NCBI RefSeq assembly: GCF_902459765.1
Contig: NZ_CABPSP010000007.1
Span: 124,001 to 188,000, forward strand
Origin: Pandoraea anapnoica
Lineage (GTDB): Bacteria; Pseudomonadota; Gammaproteobacteria; Burkholderiales; Burkholderiaceae
Length of the DNA stretch: 64,000 nt
Direction: 5' to 3'
Below the pieces are notes generated by a model. That model had not been told where the DNA came from. It saw nothing but the letters and a program-made list of their open reading frames with translations, and ran no database searches. Below are positions 1 through 9,056 of this stretch, in pieces; the stretch's first letter is position 1; every line of letters begins with the position of its first letter. Both the position numbers and the translations under genes were made by a program.

Positions 1-239
1 GTATTTTAGCAAAAATGCAGCGGGTGCGCTTCGGAACCTGTACGTTCTGACCCTTTTTGCAGTTTTTGCCCCGTGCCATGCGTTGTTGGCAGCGCTGTCG
101 GTGCGTGTTTGCCGGGCATTTCGGCGGCGTGCCGTCCGGCGTCGGCCCGCCGCCGCGCCGAATCAGGCAAAATAGCGCCGTTGTGCGCTGTCCACTGTCG
201 TTTCCGCTCTCGCTCCCGATTCCCCTCTATCGCCGTCTC

Positions 240-1058
240 ATGTCCCAGTCTGCTCCGTCCGCTACCCATTCCCCGTCGCCGTTGTTCGATCAGGTGCGTT
301 TCGTGCTCAACGAGACGAGTCATCCGGGTAACGTCGGCTCGGCCGCGCGTGCGATCAAGACGATGGGTTTTGGCCGACTGGTGCTGGCTGCGCCGCGTGC
401 CGGGGCTGACGTGCTGTGCGATCCGGAAGCGATCGCGCTTGCCAGCGGTGCCGACGACGTGCTCGCCAACACGCTGATCGTGCCCGATCTCGTCACGGCA
501 TTGCAGGGCGTGAGTTGGGCCGTGGCGCTCTCTGCGCGCTCACGAGAGTACGGGCCGCCGAACGCCGAGCCGCGCGAGAGTGCGGCCATCGCTGTGCAAC
601 ATGCGGGGCAGGGCGAAGCGGTGGCGTTCGTGTTCGGCAGCGAGCGTACCGGTTTGTCGAATGTGGACGTGGACCGGTGTAATGCGCTCGTGCACATTCC
701 CGCTAACCCGGTCTATAGCTCGCTCAATCTTTCGCAGGCCGTGCAGCTGATCGCCTGGGAAATGCGCATGGCGTGTCTGGCGCAGGAGCGCGGTCACGCG
801 CCAAAGGTCGTAATGGTGGCGCCACCGGTCGCCGATGCCGCTTCGCATGACGCGCTGGCGACACGCGACGATGTCGAAGGCATGCTCACGCATCTGGAGC
901 GCGCGCTCGTCGAACTCGATTTTCTCGACCCCGACAATCCCAAGAAGCTGATGACGCGATTGCGTCGTCTGTTCGCGAAGAGCCATCTGGAGCGCGAGGA
1001 AGTCAACATCCTGCGTGGCATCTCGAAGCACATTCTGGAGCGCAAGGTGCGCCGCTGA
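240..1058 (+). CDS. trmJ: tRNA (cytidine/uridine-2'-O-)-methyltransferase TrmJ
   Basis: SPOUT-class RNA methyltransferase that would 2'-O-methylate position 32 in the tRNA anticodon loop using S-adenosylmethionine. About 272 residues when started at the ATG before SQSAPS; the open frame runs further upstream, but that part is low-complexity Arg/Pro sequence unlike the family. Visible motifs are HPGNVGSAARAIK near residues 28-40, FGSERTGLS near 132-140, and the trefoil-knot IPANPVYSSLNLSQAV near 153-168. The C-terminal helical part (LERALVELDFLDP) also fits TrmJ. It stands alone, with cysE downstream on the same strand after a 317-base gap. Annotation is confident; only the start is inferred. 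Confidence 0.93.
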   Translation: MSQSAPSATHSPSPLFDQVRFVLNETSHPGNVGSAARAIKTMGFGRLVLAAPRAGADVLCDPEAIALASGADDVLANTLIVPDLVTALQGVSWAVALSARSREYGPPNAEPRESAAIAVQHAGQGEAVAFVFGSERTGLSNVDVDRCNALVHIPANPVYSSLNLSQAVQLIAWEMRMACLAQERGHAPKVVMVAPPVADAASHDALATRDDVEGMLTHLERALVELDFLDPDNPKKLMTRLRRLFAKSHLEREEVNILRGISKHILERKVRR

Positions 1059-1375
1059 TGGCTGCAAATATCGCGAAAACGCCCTACAATCGTGACTCAT
1101 ATGCTTATACGCCTTTCGCGGATATGAATCGTTTGCGCCAGCGTTGCGCCGCCTCTCTGCCTTACCACGTCCACTGTTGTTAGCCCCGCGCTGACCTGCG
1201 TGACGCGTTGCCTCGTCGGCGTGCGTCACCGCTTCGCTGCGTCGCAATGCGCCGCCTGCCACGGCCGACGCACTGCATATCGCTGCATTCCTGCACACCC
1301 GGAATCACCCGCTAATACGCGACGATCCGTCCCCAAGACGGCCGGACGCCGCACGACAGGACAGAACTCAGGCTT
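1059..1375. other. intergenic region trmJ-cysE
   Basis: A 317-base stretch with no convincing ORF. It holds one promoter-like pair (listed separately) that would give a long cysE leader of about 280 bases. I see no recognisable riboswitch. Confidence 0.5.
1062..1090 (+). promoter_or_regulatory. possible sigma-70 promoter of cysE
   Basis: CTGCAA (1062-1067), 17-base spacer, TACAAT (1085-1090). The -10 is good and the -35 matches only 3 of 6, so this is a weak prediction. Confidence 0.3.
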
Positions 1376-2176
1376 ATGTTCACTCGTCTTCGCGAAGATA
1401 TCGCCGCCATCCGGCAAAAGGACCCGGCTGCCCGTAGCAACTGGGAAGTCTTCACTTGCTATCCCGGCCTGCATGCCGTGATGTTGCATCGGGTGGCTCA
1501 TCGTTGCTGGACGTCGGGTTTCAAATGGTGCGGACGCTACATCTCGCAATATGCTCGCTTTCTGACCGGCATCGAGATTCATCCGGGTGCGACGCTGGGC
1601 CGGCGCGTCTTCATCGATCACGGCATGGGCGTGGTGATCGGGGAGACGGCGGTGATCGGCGACGACTGCACGATCTATCAGGGTGTGACGCTCGGGGGCA
1701 CGTCGCTCGCGCGCGGCGCGAAGCGTCATCCGACCTTGGAAGCGGGCGTGATCGTGGGGGCGGGGGCGAAGGTGCTCGGTGGCTTTACGGTGGGCGAGGG
1801 CGCGAAGATCGGTTCGAACGCGGTGGTGGTCAAGCCGGTACCGGCGGGTGGCACGGCGGTGGGCAACCCGGCGCGCGTCGTGCGTCCGGGTGCGCCGCGC
1901 GAGGGCGCAAAGGCTGGCGAAGGCGAGTGTAAGCCGAATCAGCCGAATAAGCCGGAATCGCCGGAGTTCTCGGCCTACGGCATTACGCCCAACGCCGATG
2001 ACCCGGTCTCGCTTGCGATTCACGGCCTGATAGAGAACGCCACGGATCAGTCGCACAAAATCGATGTCATGGTGGCGGCGCTCAACCAACTCGGCGCGCA
2101 TCTCGAAGCGCTCGGTGCGAGCAAGATCGACACTGCGGAACTGCGCAAGCTGGGCAAGGAAATTCAGGATATGTGA
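1376..2176 (+). CDS. cysE: serine O-acetyltransferase
   Basis: Transfers acetyl from acetyl-CoA to L-serine, giving O-acetylserine for cysteine synthesis in the cytoplasm. The protein is 266 residues. It carries the left-handed beta-helix hexapeptide repeats (IHPGATLG near 68-75, [13 protein letters not shown] near 86-98, [19 protein letters not shown]) and the conserved histidines H69 and H82. The N-terminal helical domain is short, as in the epsI/NifP-like class rather than the long E. coli form. Residues beyond about 175 form a non-family extension that begins with an imperfect 9-nt tandem repeat (1931-1966) encoding a Pro/Asn/Glu-rich linker, then a helical tail ([17 protein letters not shown]). 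Convergent with lpxH across a shared terminator. Confidence 0.93.
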   Translation: MFTRLREDIAAIRQKDPAARSNWEVFTCYPGLHAVMLHRVAHRCWTSGFKWCGRYISQYARFLTGIEIHPGATLGRRVFIDHGMGVVIGETAVIGDDCTIYQGVTLGGTSLARGAKRHPTLEAGVIVGAGAKVLGGFTVGEGAKIGSNAVVVKPVPAGGTAVGNPARVVRPGAPREGAKAGEGECKPNQPNKPESPEFSAYGITPNADDPVSLAIHGLIENATDQSHKIDVMVAALNQLGAHLEALGASKIDTAELRKLGKEIQDM

Positions 2177-2213
2177 CGCGGTGGACCCTTGTGTCGACGT
2201 CTCTGATCCAAAC

Positions 2214-2246
2214 AAAAACGGCTCGTCAGCAACGAGCCGTTTTTAC
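2214..2246. terminator. bidirectional terminator cysE/lpxH
   Basis: Perfect hairpin AAAAACGGCTCGT ... ACGAGCCGTTTTT with loop CAGCA. A-run and T-run flank the stem, so it can serve both convergent genes. Confidence 0.9.
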
Positions 2247-2256
2247 ATCTCAACGC

Positions 2257-3111
2257 TTATGTCGCAGAGGGCGCGAGGTCGATGGCCCGCAAGCCGTGCG
2301 CGTCCCATTGCAGATAGCCGCCGCGTGGGGGATCCAAATCGAATTCCCAGTCGGGCAGGACCCAGCGTACGCGTCTCCCGTCGACGTGACGTGCCGGACG
2401 ATGCGTGTGGCCGTGCACCAGCGTGCGCTCGCCTGCGGCGTCGAGCAGCGCGGCGATGGCATTGGCGTTGGCGTCGGCGTAGGCCATGCGATGTGCGCCC
2501 TTGGCGGCGCTGCGTCGGCGGATGCGATCCGCAATCCCCATGCGCATGCGCAGCGGCAACGTCAGGAAAAAGGCTTTGCCGAGCGGTGAATGCGCAACGC
2601 GGCGAAAGCGCTGATAACCCACATCGTCGGTGCACAGCTGGTCGCCGTGGCTGAGCACGAGCGCCTGGCCGAGAAACGAGAACACGCAGGGATCGTCGAG
2701 CATGACCGCGCCCGCCGCGCGCGCGAAGCGCTTGCCCAGCAGGAAGTCGCGATTGCCGCGCATCACTGCGATGGGCACGCCGCTGGCCGAGAGTGCCGCC
2801 ATCGCGGCCGTCATGCGGCGCGCAAACACGCCGAGCGGTTCGCTGGCGGGCGGGGCCGAAGCGGCAGGAGCGGACGCGGGTTCGGTGTCGCGGTCGGCAT
2901 CGAGCATGTCGTCGCCGATCCAGTATTCGAACAGATCGCCGAGGATGAAAAGGATGGACGCTTCACGCGCGGGGCCGCGCAGGAAGTCTTCGAAGACTTG
3001 CACCGTCTGCGGCAGGGCCGGCGAGAGGTGAAGATCGGAAATGAAAAGCGCGGGCCCGTCGCCCCGTGGTGTTACGGGGCATTGCGGGCACCGCGCAGTC
3101 GATACTGGCAT
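2257..3111 (-). CDS. lpxH: UDP-2,3-diacylglucosamine diphosphatase LpxH
   Basis: Membrane-associated calcineurin-like phosphoesterase that hydrolyses UDP-2,3-diacylglucosamine to lipid X and UMP in lipid A synthesis. The protein is 284 residues. Metal-binding motifs are in order: SDLHLS near 25-30, GDLFEYWIGDD near 58-68, GNRD, SHGD and HGHTHRP. It is somewhat longer than the usual 240-270 residues because of an Ala/Pro-rich insert just after the GDLFEYWIGDD block and about 15 extra N-terminal residues, so a later start is possible. It follows two cyclophilin genes on the same strand, 27 bases after ppiB, and probably shares their transcript. Confidence 0.92.
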   Translation of the reverse strand: MPVSTARCPQCPVTPRGDGPALFISDLHLSPALPQTVQVFEDFLRGPAREASILFILGDLFEYWIGDDMLDADRDTEPASAPAASAPPASEPLGVFARRMTAAMAALSASGVPIAVMRGNRDFLLGKRFARAAGAVMLDDPCVFSFLGQALVLSHGDQLCTDDVGYQRFRRVAHSPLGKAFFLTLPLRMRMGIADRIRRRSAAKGAHRMAYADANANAIAALLDAAGERTLVHGHTHRPARHVDGRRVRWVLPDWEFDLDPPRGGYLQWDAHGLRAIDLAPSAT

Positions 3112-3138
3112 CGAGTGTCGCAGTTCGCGTGAGGGCGC

Positions 3139-3633
3139 TTACGCGACGATCACAGCCTTCTCGATCACGACGTCCTCAACCGGCACGTCCTGATGAAAGC
3201 CCTTCGAACCGGTCTTCACGCCCTTGATGGCGTCGACCACTTCCTGGCCTTCGACGACCTTGCCGAACACGGCGTAACCCCAGCCTTGCGGCGTGGGCGA
3301 GCTGTGGTTCAGGAAGTCGTTGTCGTTCACGTTGATGAAGAACTGGGCGGTGGCCGAGTGCGGATCGTTCGTGCGGGCCATGGCCAGCGTGTACTTGTCG
3401 TTCTTCAGGCCGTTGTTGGCTTCGTTTTCGATGGTCGCTTCGGTCGGCTTTTGCTTCATGCCGGCTTCGAAACCGCCACCCTGAATCATGAAGCCGTTGA
3501 TGACGCGGTGAAACACCGTGCCGTCATAGAAACCGTTCTTGACGTAATTCAGGAAGTTCTCGACCGTCTTCGGTGCCTTGGCTGCGTCGAGTTCGATGCG
3601 AATGACGCCGTGATTGGTGTGCAGTTCAACCAT
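3139..3633 (-). CDS. ppiB: cytoplasmic peptidyl-prolyl cis-trans isomerase B
   Basis: Cyclophilin-type prolyl isomerase of 164 residues without signal peptide, hence cytosolic. The active-site block [13 protein letters not shown] and the TAQFFINV motif are intact. An SD-like AAGGAAAG lies just upstream of the ATG. It sits 45 bases downstream of a second cyclophilin gene that has a signal peptide, giving a tandem periplasmic/cytosolic pair typical of Burkholderiales. Confidence 0.95.
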   Translation of the reverse strand: MVELHTNHGVIRIELDAAKAPKTVENFLNYVKNGFYDGTVFHRVINGFMIQGGGFEAGMKQKPTEATIENEANNGLKNDKYTLAMARTNDPHSATAQFFINVNDNDFLNHSSPTPQGWGYAVFGKVVEGQEVVDAIKGVKTGSKGFHQDVPVEDVVIEKAVIVA

Positions 3634-3678
3634 GATGCTTTCCTTCTAATGAAATGATCCCGGCGGGCCGGAGGATTT

Positions 3679-4284
3679 TCAGCGTTTGACGACGCTGGCC
3701 GATTCGATCACGACCGTCGTGGAGGGCACGTCGGAATACATGCCCTTGCGGGTCGTGGCCACACCCTTGATCTTCTCGACCGTGTCCATGCCGGACACCA
3801 CCTTGCCGAATACCGTATAGCCGAAGCCATCCGGGTTGGGGTAATCCAGTGACGCATTATCCTTCACATTGATAAAGAATTGCGCGGTCGCGGAGTTCGG
3901 ATCGGAGGTGCGGGCCATGGCGATGGTGCCGACGGTGTTCTTCAGGCCGTTCTTCGATTCGCTGGGAATGGGCCCGTGCGTGGGTTTCTGGTCCATGTTC
4001 GGAGTGAAACCGCCGCCCTGAATCATGAAGCCGTTGATCACGCGATGGAAGATCGTGCCGTTGTAGAAGCCATCGTTGACGTACTGAAGGAAGTTCTCGA
4101 CCGTCTTCGGTGCTGCCTTCGGGTTAACTTCGACCACGAAATTGCCGAGCGACGTCTTGAATTGCACCTGCGGCTGCGCGTTCTGCGCAAAGGCGGGCAG
4201 GCTTGCGCCCGTCAGGGCCGCGGCCGCCACCACGGTGGCAACGCTGCCGAGCATGGCGCGACGCAGGCGATTCGGAAAGGACAT
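3679..4284 (-). CDS. periplasmic cyclophilin-type peptidyl-prolyl isomerase
   Basis: Cyclophilin of 201 residues. The N-terminus is a Sec signal peptide: charged MSFPNRLRRAML, then a hydrophobic Ala/Val stretch ending ASLPAFA before QNAQP. The mature part carries [13 protein letters not shown] and TAQFFINV, so it should be an active periplasmic PpiA-type folding helper. Same operon direction as ppiB and lpxH, with SD GGGAGA before the ATG. The sequence is close to its neighbour ppiB and probably arose by duplication plus addition of a signal peptide. Confidence 0.92.
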   Translation of the reverse strand: MSFPNRLRRAMLGSVATVVAAAALTGASLPAFAQNAQPQVQFKTSLGNFVVEVNPKAAPKTVENFLQYVNDGFYNGTIFHRVINGFMIQGGGFTPNMDQKPTHGPIPSESKNGLKNTVGTIAMARTSDPNSATAQFFINVKDNASLDYPNPDGFGYTVFGKVVSGMDTVEKIKGVATTRKGMYSDVPSTTVVIESASVVKR

Positions 4285-4348
4285 GCGTGTCTCCCTGTAT
4301 CGATGAGAAGGGGGAATGAGGAACGGAGTTCGAGTCGCTAGCCCGGGC

Positions 4349-5089
4349 TTAGTTGCCCGACTTGCCGATGTTTTTCACTGCGGCGTCTTCGCCGGGCTTT
4401 TGCGGCGACGGCGTCTGACTGACAGGCGCGGCGCGTTGCGGGGTCAGCATATTGGACAGCAGCTTTTCGCGGTTCGACACGCGGGCCGTCGGCGCGAGCT
4501 TCAGAGATTTCTGATAAGCCTGCTGCGCGAGCTTGGCGTAGATGTCGCCCAGATTCGAATACGCGACGGCGAAGTTCGGGTTGTTGCGAATCGCGCTTTC
4601 GAGAGCGGCACGCGCCTTGTCGTACTCCCCGGCCTGCGCGTAGAGCGCGGCCAGGTTGTTGAACGGCTCGGGCAGTTCCGGGAAGTCCTGCGTGAGCGCC
4701 GTGAAGGCGTCGATGGCTTCCGCATTACGGCCCATTTCCATCAGCACACGACCGCGCGTGAAGCGCACCTGCGCGTCGCGCGGGTATTGCTTCAGATGCT
4801 CGTCGATCTTGGTCAGGGCGTCGTTGAACTTGTCCGCATCGACCAGCTTGTTGATGGTCGATTCGCTCGCTTGCTGCGGCGTTTGCAGCGGTTTGGGCGG
4901 GGGCGGATCGGTGATGGCCTGCGCGCCGGCGGGCAGTGCGAACAGCGCGCTGGCTACGCCGAGCGTCGCGGCCGCGAGCGTGAGCGCGCGTGCGCTGCGC
5001 GAGACAGCGGCGAGCGGGCGCACATGGGAAAGAAGGCGCGAAGGAACGTGCGTCAGGGGAGACAAAAGTGACCGGCTTCGTTGCGTCAT
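4349..5089 (-). CDS. exported tetratricopeptide-repeat protein
   Basis: 246 residues from the ATG at 5089; an upstream in-frame ATG at 5122 is possible. The N-terminus looks like a long Arg-rich signal region ending ALFALPAGAQA. The mature protein holds about three TPR units: NDALTKIDEHLKQYP, NAEAIDAFTALTQDFPE and YDKARAALESAIRNNP. The tail is Pro/Lys-rich. TPRs mediate protein contacts; the partner is not visible here. It heads the ppi-ppiB-lpxH strand and is divergent from cysS, so an envelope-assembly role is plausible but unproven. Confidence 0.8.
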   Translation of the reverse strand: MTQRSRSLLSPLTHVPSRLLSHVRPLAAVSRSARALTLAAATLGVASALFALPAGAQAITDPPPPKPLQTPQQASESTINKLVDADKFNDALTKIDEHLKQYPRDAQVRFTRGRVLMEMGRNAEAIDAFTALTQDFPELPEPFNNLAALYAQAGEYDKARAALESAIRNNPNFAVAYSNLGDIYAKLAQQAYQKSLKLAPTARVSNREKLLSNMLTPQRAAPVSQTPSPQKPGEDAAVKNIGKSGN

Positions 5090-5126
5090 AGTGGGTGCTT
5101 GGGATACCTGAGAGGTGCGCAAGAGA

Positions 5127-5135
5127 TGCTATACT
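5127..5135 (+). promoter_or_regulatory. extended -10 promoter upstream of cysS
   Basis: TGCTATACT is a TGn extended -10 in the divergent TPR/cysS gap. No good -35 is seen at the usual distance. Confidence 0.4.
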
Positions 5136-5321
5136 CGGCCGCATTCTAACAAAACACCTGCGCCCGGCCCGCGCCATTTCTCGATGTGGCGGTGGAGGCG
5201 GTTCGCAGGTTCGTTTTTTCTACCGCACGGCGCGCAGCCCGCCTCGCGATATCGCTCTCGTTTCACACGGGGATATCGTCGCAGCGTCCAGCGCTGTTGC
5301 CGCCCGGTCAAGCGCATATCT

Positions 5322-6725
5322 ATGGATTCACTCCGTGTCTACAACTCGCTCGCGCGAGATAAACAGTCGTTCACACCCCTCGTTCCCGGCGAAGTTCGCA
5401 TGTATGTCTGTGGGATGACGGTGTACGACTACTGTCACATTGGTCATGCGCGCGTGATGGTGGTGTTCGACATGGTGCAGCGCTGGTTGCGCACGCTCGG
5501 CTATCGTGTGACGTACGTGCGCAACATCACGGATATCGACGACAAGATCATCAAGCGCGCAGTCGAGAACGGCGAGACCATGCGCGAGCTGACTACGCGT
5601 TTCATTGCTGCAATGCACGAAGACGCCGATGCGCTCGGCGTCCAGCGTCCCGACCATGAACCGCGTGCGACCGACTTCATTCCCCAGATGGTCGATATGA
5701 TCGGCACGTTGCAACGCAACGGCTACGCCTATCAGGCCGAAGATGGCGACGTGAACTATGCCGTGCGCAAGTTCTCGACGTACGGGAAGTTGTCGGGTAA
5801 GTCCATCGAAGACCTACGTGCGGGTGAGCGCGTGGCGGCCAATACGGCGAAGCAGGATCCGCTCGACTTCGTGTTGTGGAAGCGCGCGAAGGACACCGAG
5901 CCGGACGAGTCGAAATGGGCGTCGCCGTGGGGTGCTGGCCGTCCGGGCTGGCACATCGAGTGCTCTGCCATGAGCTGCCAGCTGCTCGGCAACCATTTCG
6001 ACATTCACGGCGGCGGTGCGGATCTGCAATTCCCCCATCACGAGAACGAGATCGCGCAGAGCGAAGGGGCGACGGGCGAGACGTTCGTCAATTACTGGAT
6101 GCACAACGGCTTCGTGCGCGTGGACAACGAGAAGATGTCCAAGTCGCTCGGCAACTTCTTCACCATTCGTGAAGTGCTGGCGAAGTTCGACGCGGAAGTC
6201 GTGCGCTTCTTCATTCTGCGCGCCCAGTATCGCAGTCCGCTCAACTACAGCGATGCCCATCTGGACGACGCGCGCGGCGGTCTGACGCGTCTGTACACGG
6301 CGCTCAAGGATGCGGTGGGCGACGGTGCGCCGCTGGACTGGAACGAGCCGTTTGCGCAGCGATTTGCCGCCGCGATGAACGACGACTTCAACACGCCGGT
6401 CGCCATTTCGGTGTTGTTCGAGCTGGCCGGTGAAATCAACAAGCAGCGCGATCCTGTGCTGGTGCGTCAGTTGCATGGGCTGGCGGCGACGCTGGGCCTG
6501 CTCGGCCGCGATCCGCAATCGTTCCTGCAAGGGGCGACGGGCGTTGATGAGGCGGGCGATGGCGATGCACTGCGTGCGTCGGTCGAGGCGCGTATCGAAG
6601 CGCGTGCTCAGGCCAAGCGCGAGCGTAATTTTGCGGAAGCCGATCGCATTCGTGCCGAATTGCTGGCCGAGGGGATCGTGCTGGAAGACCGTCCCGGAGG
6701 CGCCACCGAATGGCGTCGTGCCTGA
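5322..6725 (+). CDS. cysS: cysteinyl-tRNA synthetase
   Basis: Class I aminoacyl-tRNA synthetase charging tRNA-Cys. 467 residues when started at [10 protein letters not shown], the normal family start; the open frame extends 69 codons upstream with sequence unlike the family. Visible motifs are the zinc ligand C30 in YVCGMTVYD, the HIGH signature HIGH (39-42), WHIECSAMS with the second zinc cysteine, [10 protein letters not shown], and KMSKSLGN. The C-terminal helical and anticodon region ([16 protein letters not shown]) is complete. Followed by alkA after 26 bases. Confidence 0.96.
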   Translation: MDSLRVYNSLARDKQSFTPLVPGEVRMYVCGMTVYDYCHIGHARVMVVFDMVQRWLRTLGYRVTYVRNITDIDDKIIKRAVENGETMRELTTRFIAAMHEDADALGVQRPDHEPRATDFIPQMVDMIGTLQRNGYAYQAEDGDVNYAVRKFSTYGKLSGKSIEDLRAGERVAANTAKQDPLDFVLWKRAKDTEPDESKWASPWGAGRPGWHIECSAMSCQLLGNHFDIHGGGADLQFPHHENEIAQSEGATGETFVNYWMHNGFVRVDNEKMSKSLGNFFTIREVLAKFDAEVVRFFILRAQYRSPLNYSDAHLDDARGGLTRLYTALKDAVGDGAPLDWNEPFAQRFAAAMNDDFNTPVAISVLFELAGEINKQRDPVLVRQLHGLAATLGLLGRDPQSFLQGATGVDEAGDGDALRASVEARIEARAQAKRERNFAEADRIRAELLAEGIVLEDRPGGATEWRRA

Positions 6726-6751
6726 GCGCGACGCATCGAGGCAAAACACTC

Positions 6752-7876
6752 ATGGTGACTCGTAAATCCGTAGCCGCGAAGGTCGCAACCGGGACCCCGG
6801 CGGCCAAGCGTTCGGCAAAAGGTTCGACGACGGCGAAACCGGTGTCGGCACCGGTCGACGGCGCGCGTCGCAGTCCGCTGAAGTCGACCGGCTCAATCGC
6901 GTCGACCGCAACGCGGACGGCGACCGTCAAGCCGACGATCAAGCCAGCAGGCAAGACGGCGGCGAGCAAGACAGCGAAGGCACCTGCGAAGTCGTCCGGC
7001 GTGGGCGCAGCCCGCAAGGCGTCGGTGTCGAAGGCCGGGCCGGTCGTCGCAAAGAAGGCGGCTTCGAAGGCGCCTGTGAAGACCCCGCGCAAGACCTCCG
7101 CGAAACCGGACGCGTCCAGCGCGGCCACCACGCGGCGCGTTATCGCCAAGCGCGACGGCGAGACGCGCATCGTCACGCCGGAGATCGAGCGTCTCGAACA
7201 TGAGATGGTCGAGCAGGCGGTGACGGGCGTTGTGCCCTTGCCGGTTGCGCCGGGCGCAACGCGTCCCGACTTCTGGGATCAGGCGTGTGCCGATCTCATG
7301 AAGCGCGACCGGATTCTCAAGAAGCTGATTCCTCAGTTTGGCCCGGCGCATCTGACCGGGCGCGGCGAGCCGTTCGTCACGCTCGCGCGCTCGATCGTCG
7401 GTCAGCAGATTTCCGTGAAGGCGGCGCAGGCCGTTTGGGATCGCGTCGTGGCGATCTGCCCGAAGCTCTCGCCGTCGCAGTTCATCAAGGTGGGGCACGA
7501 TGCGCTCGCCGGCTGTGGACTGTCGCGTCGCAAGGCCGAATACATTCTCGATCTGGCGACGCATTTCAAGTCGGGTGCGTTGCATGTGGATGCATGGGCG
7601 AGCATGGACGACGAGGCAGTCATTGCCGAGCTGACCGGCATCCGCGGCATCGGCCGCTGGACGGCGGAGATGTTCCTGATGTTCAACCTGCTGCGTCCCG
7701 ACGTTCTACCGCTCGACGATGTCGGGCTGATCAACGCCATCAGCGTCAACTATTTCAGCGGCGAGCCCGTCACGCGAAGCGAGGCACGCGAAGTCGCTGC
7801 CAATTGGGAGCCCTGGCGCTCCGTCGCCACGTGGTACATGTGGCGAAGTCTCGAACCGGTGCCAGTCGAATATTGA
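6752..7876 (+). CDS. alkA: DNA-3-methyladenine glycosylase II (AlkA/HhH-GPD) with basic N-terminal tail
   Basis: Removes alkylated bases in base-excision repair. 374 residues from ATG 6752. The C-terminal half is a clear HhH-GPD glycosylase: LARSIVGQQISVKAA, then the helix-hairpin-helix LTGIRGIGRWTAEMF, then the catalytic Asp block LPLDDVGL. The first ~140 residues are a Lys/Ala/Thr/Ser-rich low-complexity region resembling histone H1-like tails (many AAK, AKP and KTA motifs), absent from classical AlkA. It probably gives non-specific DNA binding. Directly after cysS and before accA. Confidence 0.88.
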   Translation: MVTRKSVAAKVATGTPAAKRSAKGSTTAKPVSAPVDGARRSPLKSTGSIASTATRTATVKPTIKPAGKTAASKTAKAPAKSSGVGAARKASVSKAGPVVAKKAASKAPVKTPRKTSAKPDASSAATTRRVIAKRDGETRIVTPEIERLEHEMVEQAVTGVVPLPVAPGATRPDFWDQACADLMKRDRILKKLIPQFGPAHLTGRGEPFVTLARSIVGQQISVKAAQAVWDRVVAICPKLSPSQFIKVGHDALAGCGLSRRKAEYILDLATHFKSGALHVDAWASMDDEAVIAELTGIRGIGRWTAEMFLMFNLLRPDVLPLDDVGLINAISVNYFSGEPVTRSEAREVAANWEPWRSVATWYMWRSLEPVPVEY

Positions 7877-7916
7877 TCGATACCGATCATTTACGGTTTC
7901 TATAGACGCGAGGACG

Positions 7917-7922
7917 TATAAT
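7917..7922 (+). promoter_or_regulatory. -10 element upstream of accA
   Basis: Perfect TATAAT about 130 bases upstream of the accA start. No convincing -35 at 16-18 bases. Confidence 0.35.
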
Positions 7923-8053
7923 CCGCGTCCATTCCGTCTCATCCAGTCATTTTTGACGGCTATTGCGGATCGGCAGGCGATGAAAGTTGCCTATCTCATC
8001 CGGGTAGACGTTACCGGCGGTACAATACGCTGCCGCATTTCCGGGGAAACCTG

Positions 8054-9022
8054 ATGAAGAACACCTTTTTGGATTTTGAACAGCCGATCGCCGAACTCGA
8101 CGCGAAGATTGAAGAGTTGCGCTTCGTGCAAGACGATTCAGCCGTCGATATTTCCGAAGAGATCGAGCGCCTCTCCAAGAAGAGCCAGCAGCTCACCAAG
8201 GACATTTACGCAAACCTGTCGCCGTGGCAGGTTTCTCAGATCGCACGCCATCCGCAGCGTCCGTACACGCTCGATTACATCCGCGACATCTTCACCGATT
8301 TTCATGAGCTTCATGGCGACCGTACCTTCTCGGACGATCACGCCATTGTGGGCGGCATGGCGCGCTTTAACGGCCAGGCCTGTATGGTCATCGGTCACCA
8401 GAAGGGTCGCGACACCAAAGAGCGCGCCATGCGCAACTTCGGCATGCCGCGTCCGGAAGGCTATCGCAAGGCCTTGCGTCTGATGAAGATGGCCGAGAAG
8501 TTCGGCCTTCCGCTCTTCACGTTCGTCGACACGCCGGGTGCCTATCCGGGCATCGATGCCGAAGAGCGCGGTCAGTCGGAAGCCATCGGTCACAACCTGT
8601 ACGCGATGACCGAACTCAAGACGCCGATCATCACCACGATCATCGGTGAGGGTGGTTCGGGCGGTGCGTTGGCCGTGGCTGTCGCCGATACCGTCATGAT
8701 GTTGCAGTTCTCGACGTATTCGGTGATTTCGCCGGAAGGTTGCGCATCGATTCTGTGGAAGAGCGCTGCGAAGGCCCCTGAGGCTGCCGAGGCGCTGGGC
8801 CTGACGGCACATCGTCTGAAGGCACTTGGCCTGATCGACAAGATCGTCAACGAGCCGCTGGGTGGCGCGCAACGCGATCCGCTCGGTATGGCCGGTATGC
8901 TCAAGCGTGCGCTGGCCGACTCGCTGCGTCAGTTCCAGGGCATGAGCCACAAGGAGCTGCTCGAGCGTCGTTTCGAGCGCCTGATGAGCTATGGCAAATT
9001 CAAGGAAGCCGGCACGAAGTAA
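8054..9022 (+). CDS. accA: acetyl-CoA carboxylase carboxyltransferase subunit alpha
   Basis: With AccD it transfers the carboxyl group from biotin carrier protein to acetyl-CoA, forming malonyl-CoA for fatty acid synthesis. 322 residues, the expected length. N-terminal [19 protein letters not shown] is typical. The crotonase-like core shows [15 protein letters not shown]-type sequence, [10 protein letters not shown] and [10 protein letters not shown] (oxyanion region). AccD is not in the window. The tilS start lies about 35 bases after the stop. Confidence 0.97.
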   Translation: MKNTFLDFEQPIAELDAKIEELRFVQDDSAVDISEEIERLSKKSQQLTKDIYANLSPWQVSQIARHPQRPYTLDYIRDIFTDFHELHGDRTFSDDHAIVGGMARFNGQACMVIGHQKGRDTKERAMRNFGMPRPEGYRKALRLMKMAEKFGLPLFTFVDTPGAYPGIDAEERGQSEAIGHNLYAMTELKTPIITTIIGEGGSGGALAVAVADTVMMLQFSTYSVISPEGCASILWKSAAKAPEAAEALGLTAHRLKALGLIDKIVNEPLGGAQRDPLGMAGMLKRALADSLRQFQGMSHKELLERRFERLMSYGKFKEAGTK

Positions 9023-9056
9023 AGCGCATGCCGATGCGTCGTCGCCCGTCGTGGCG

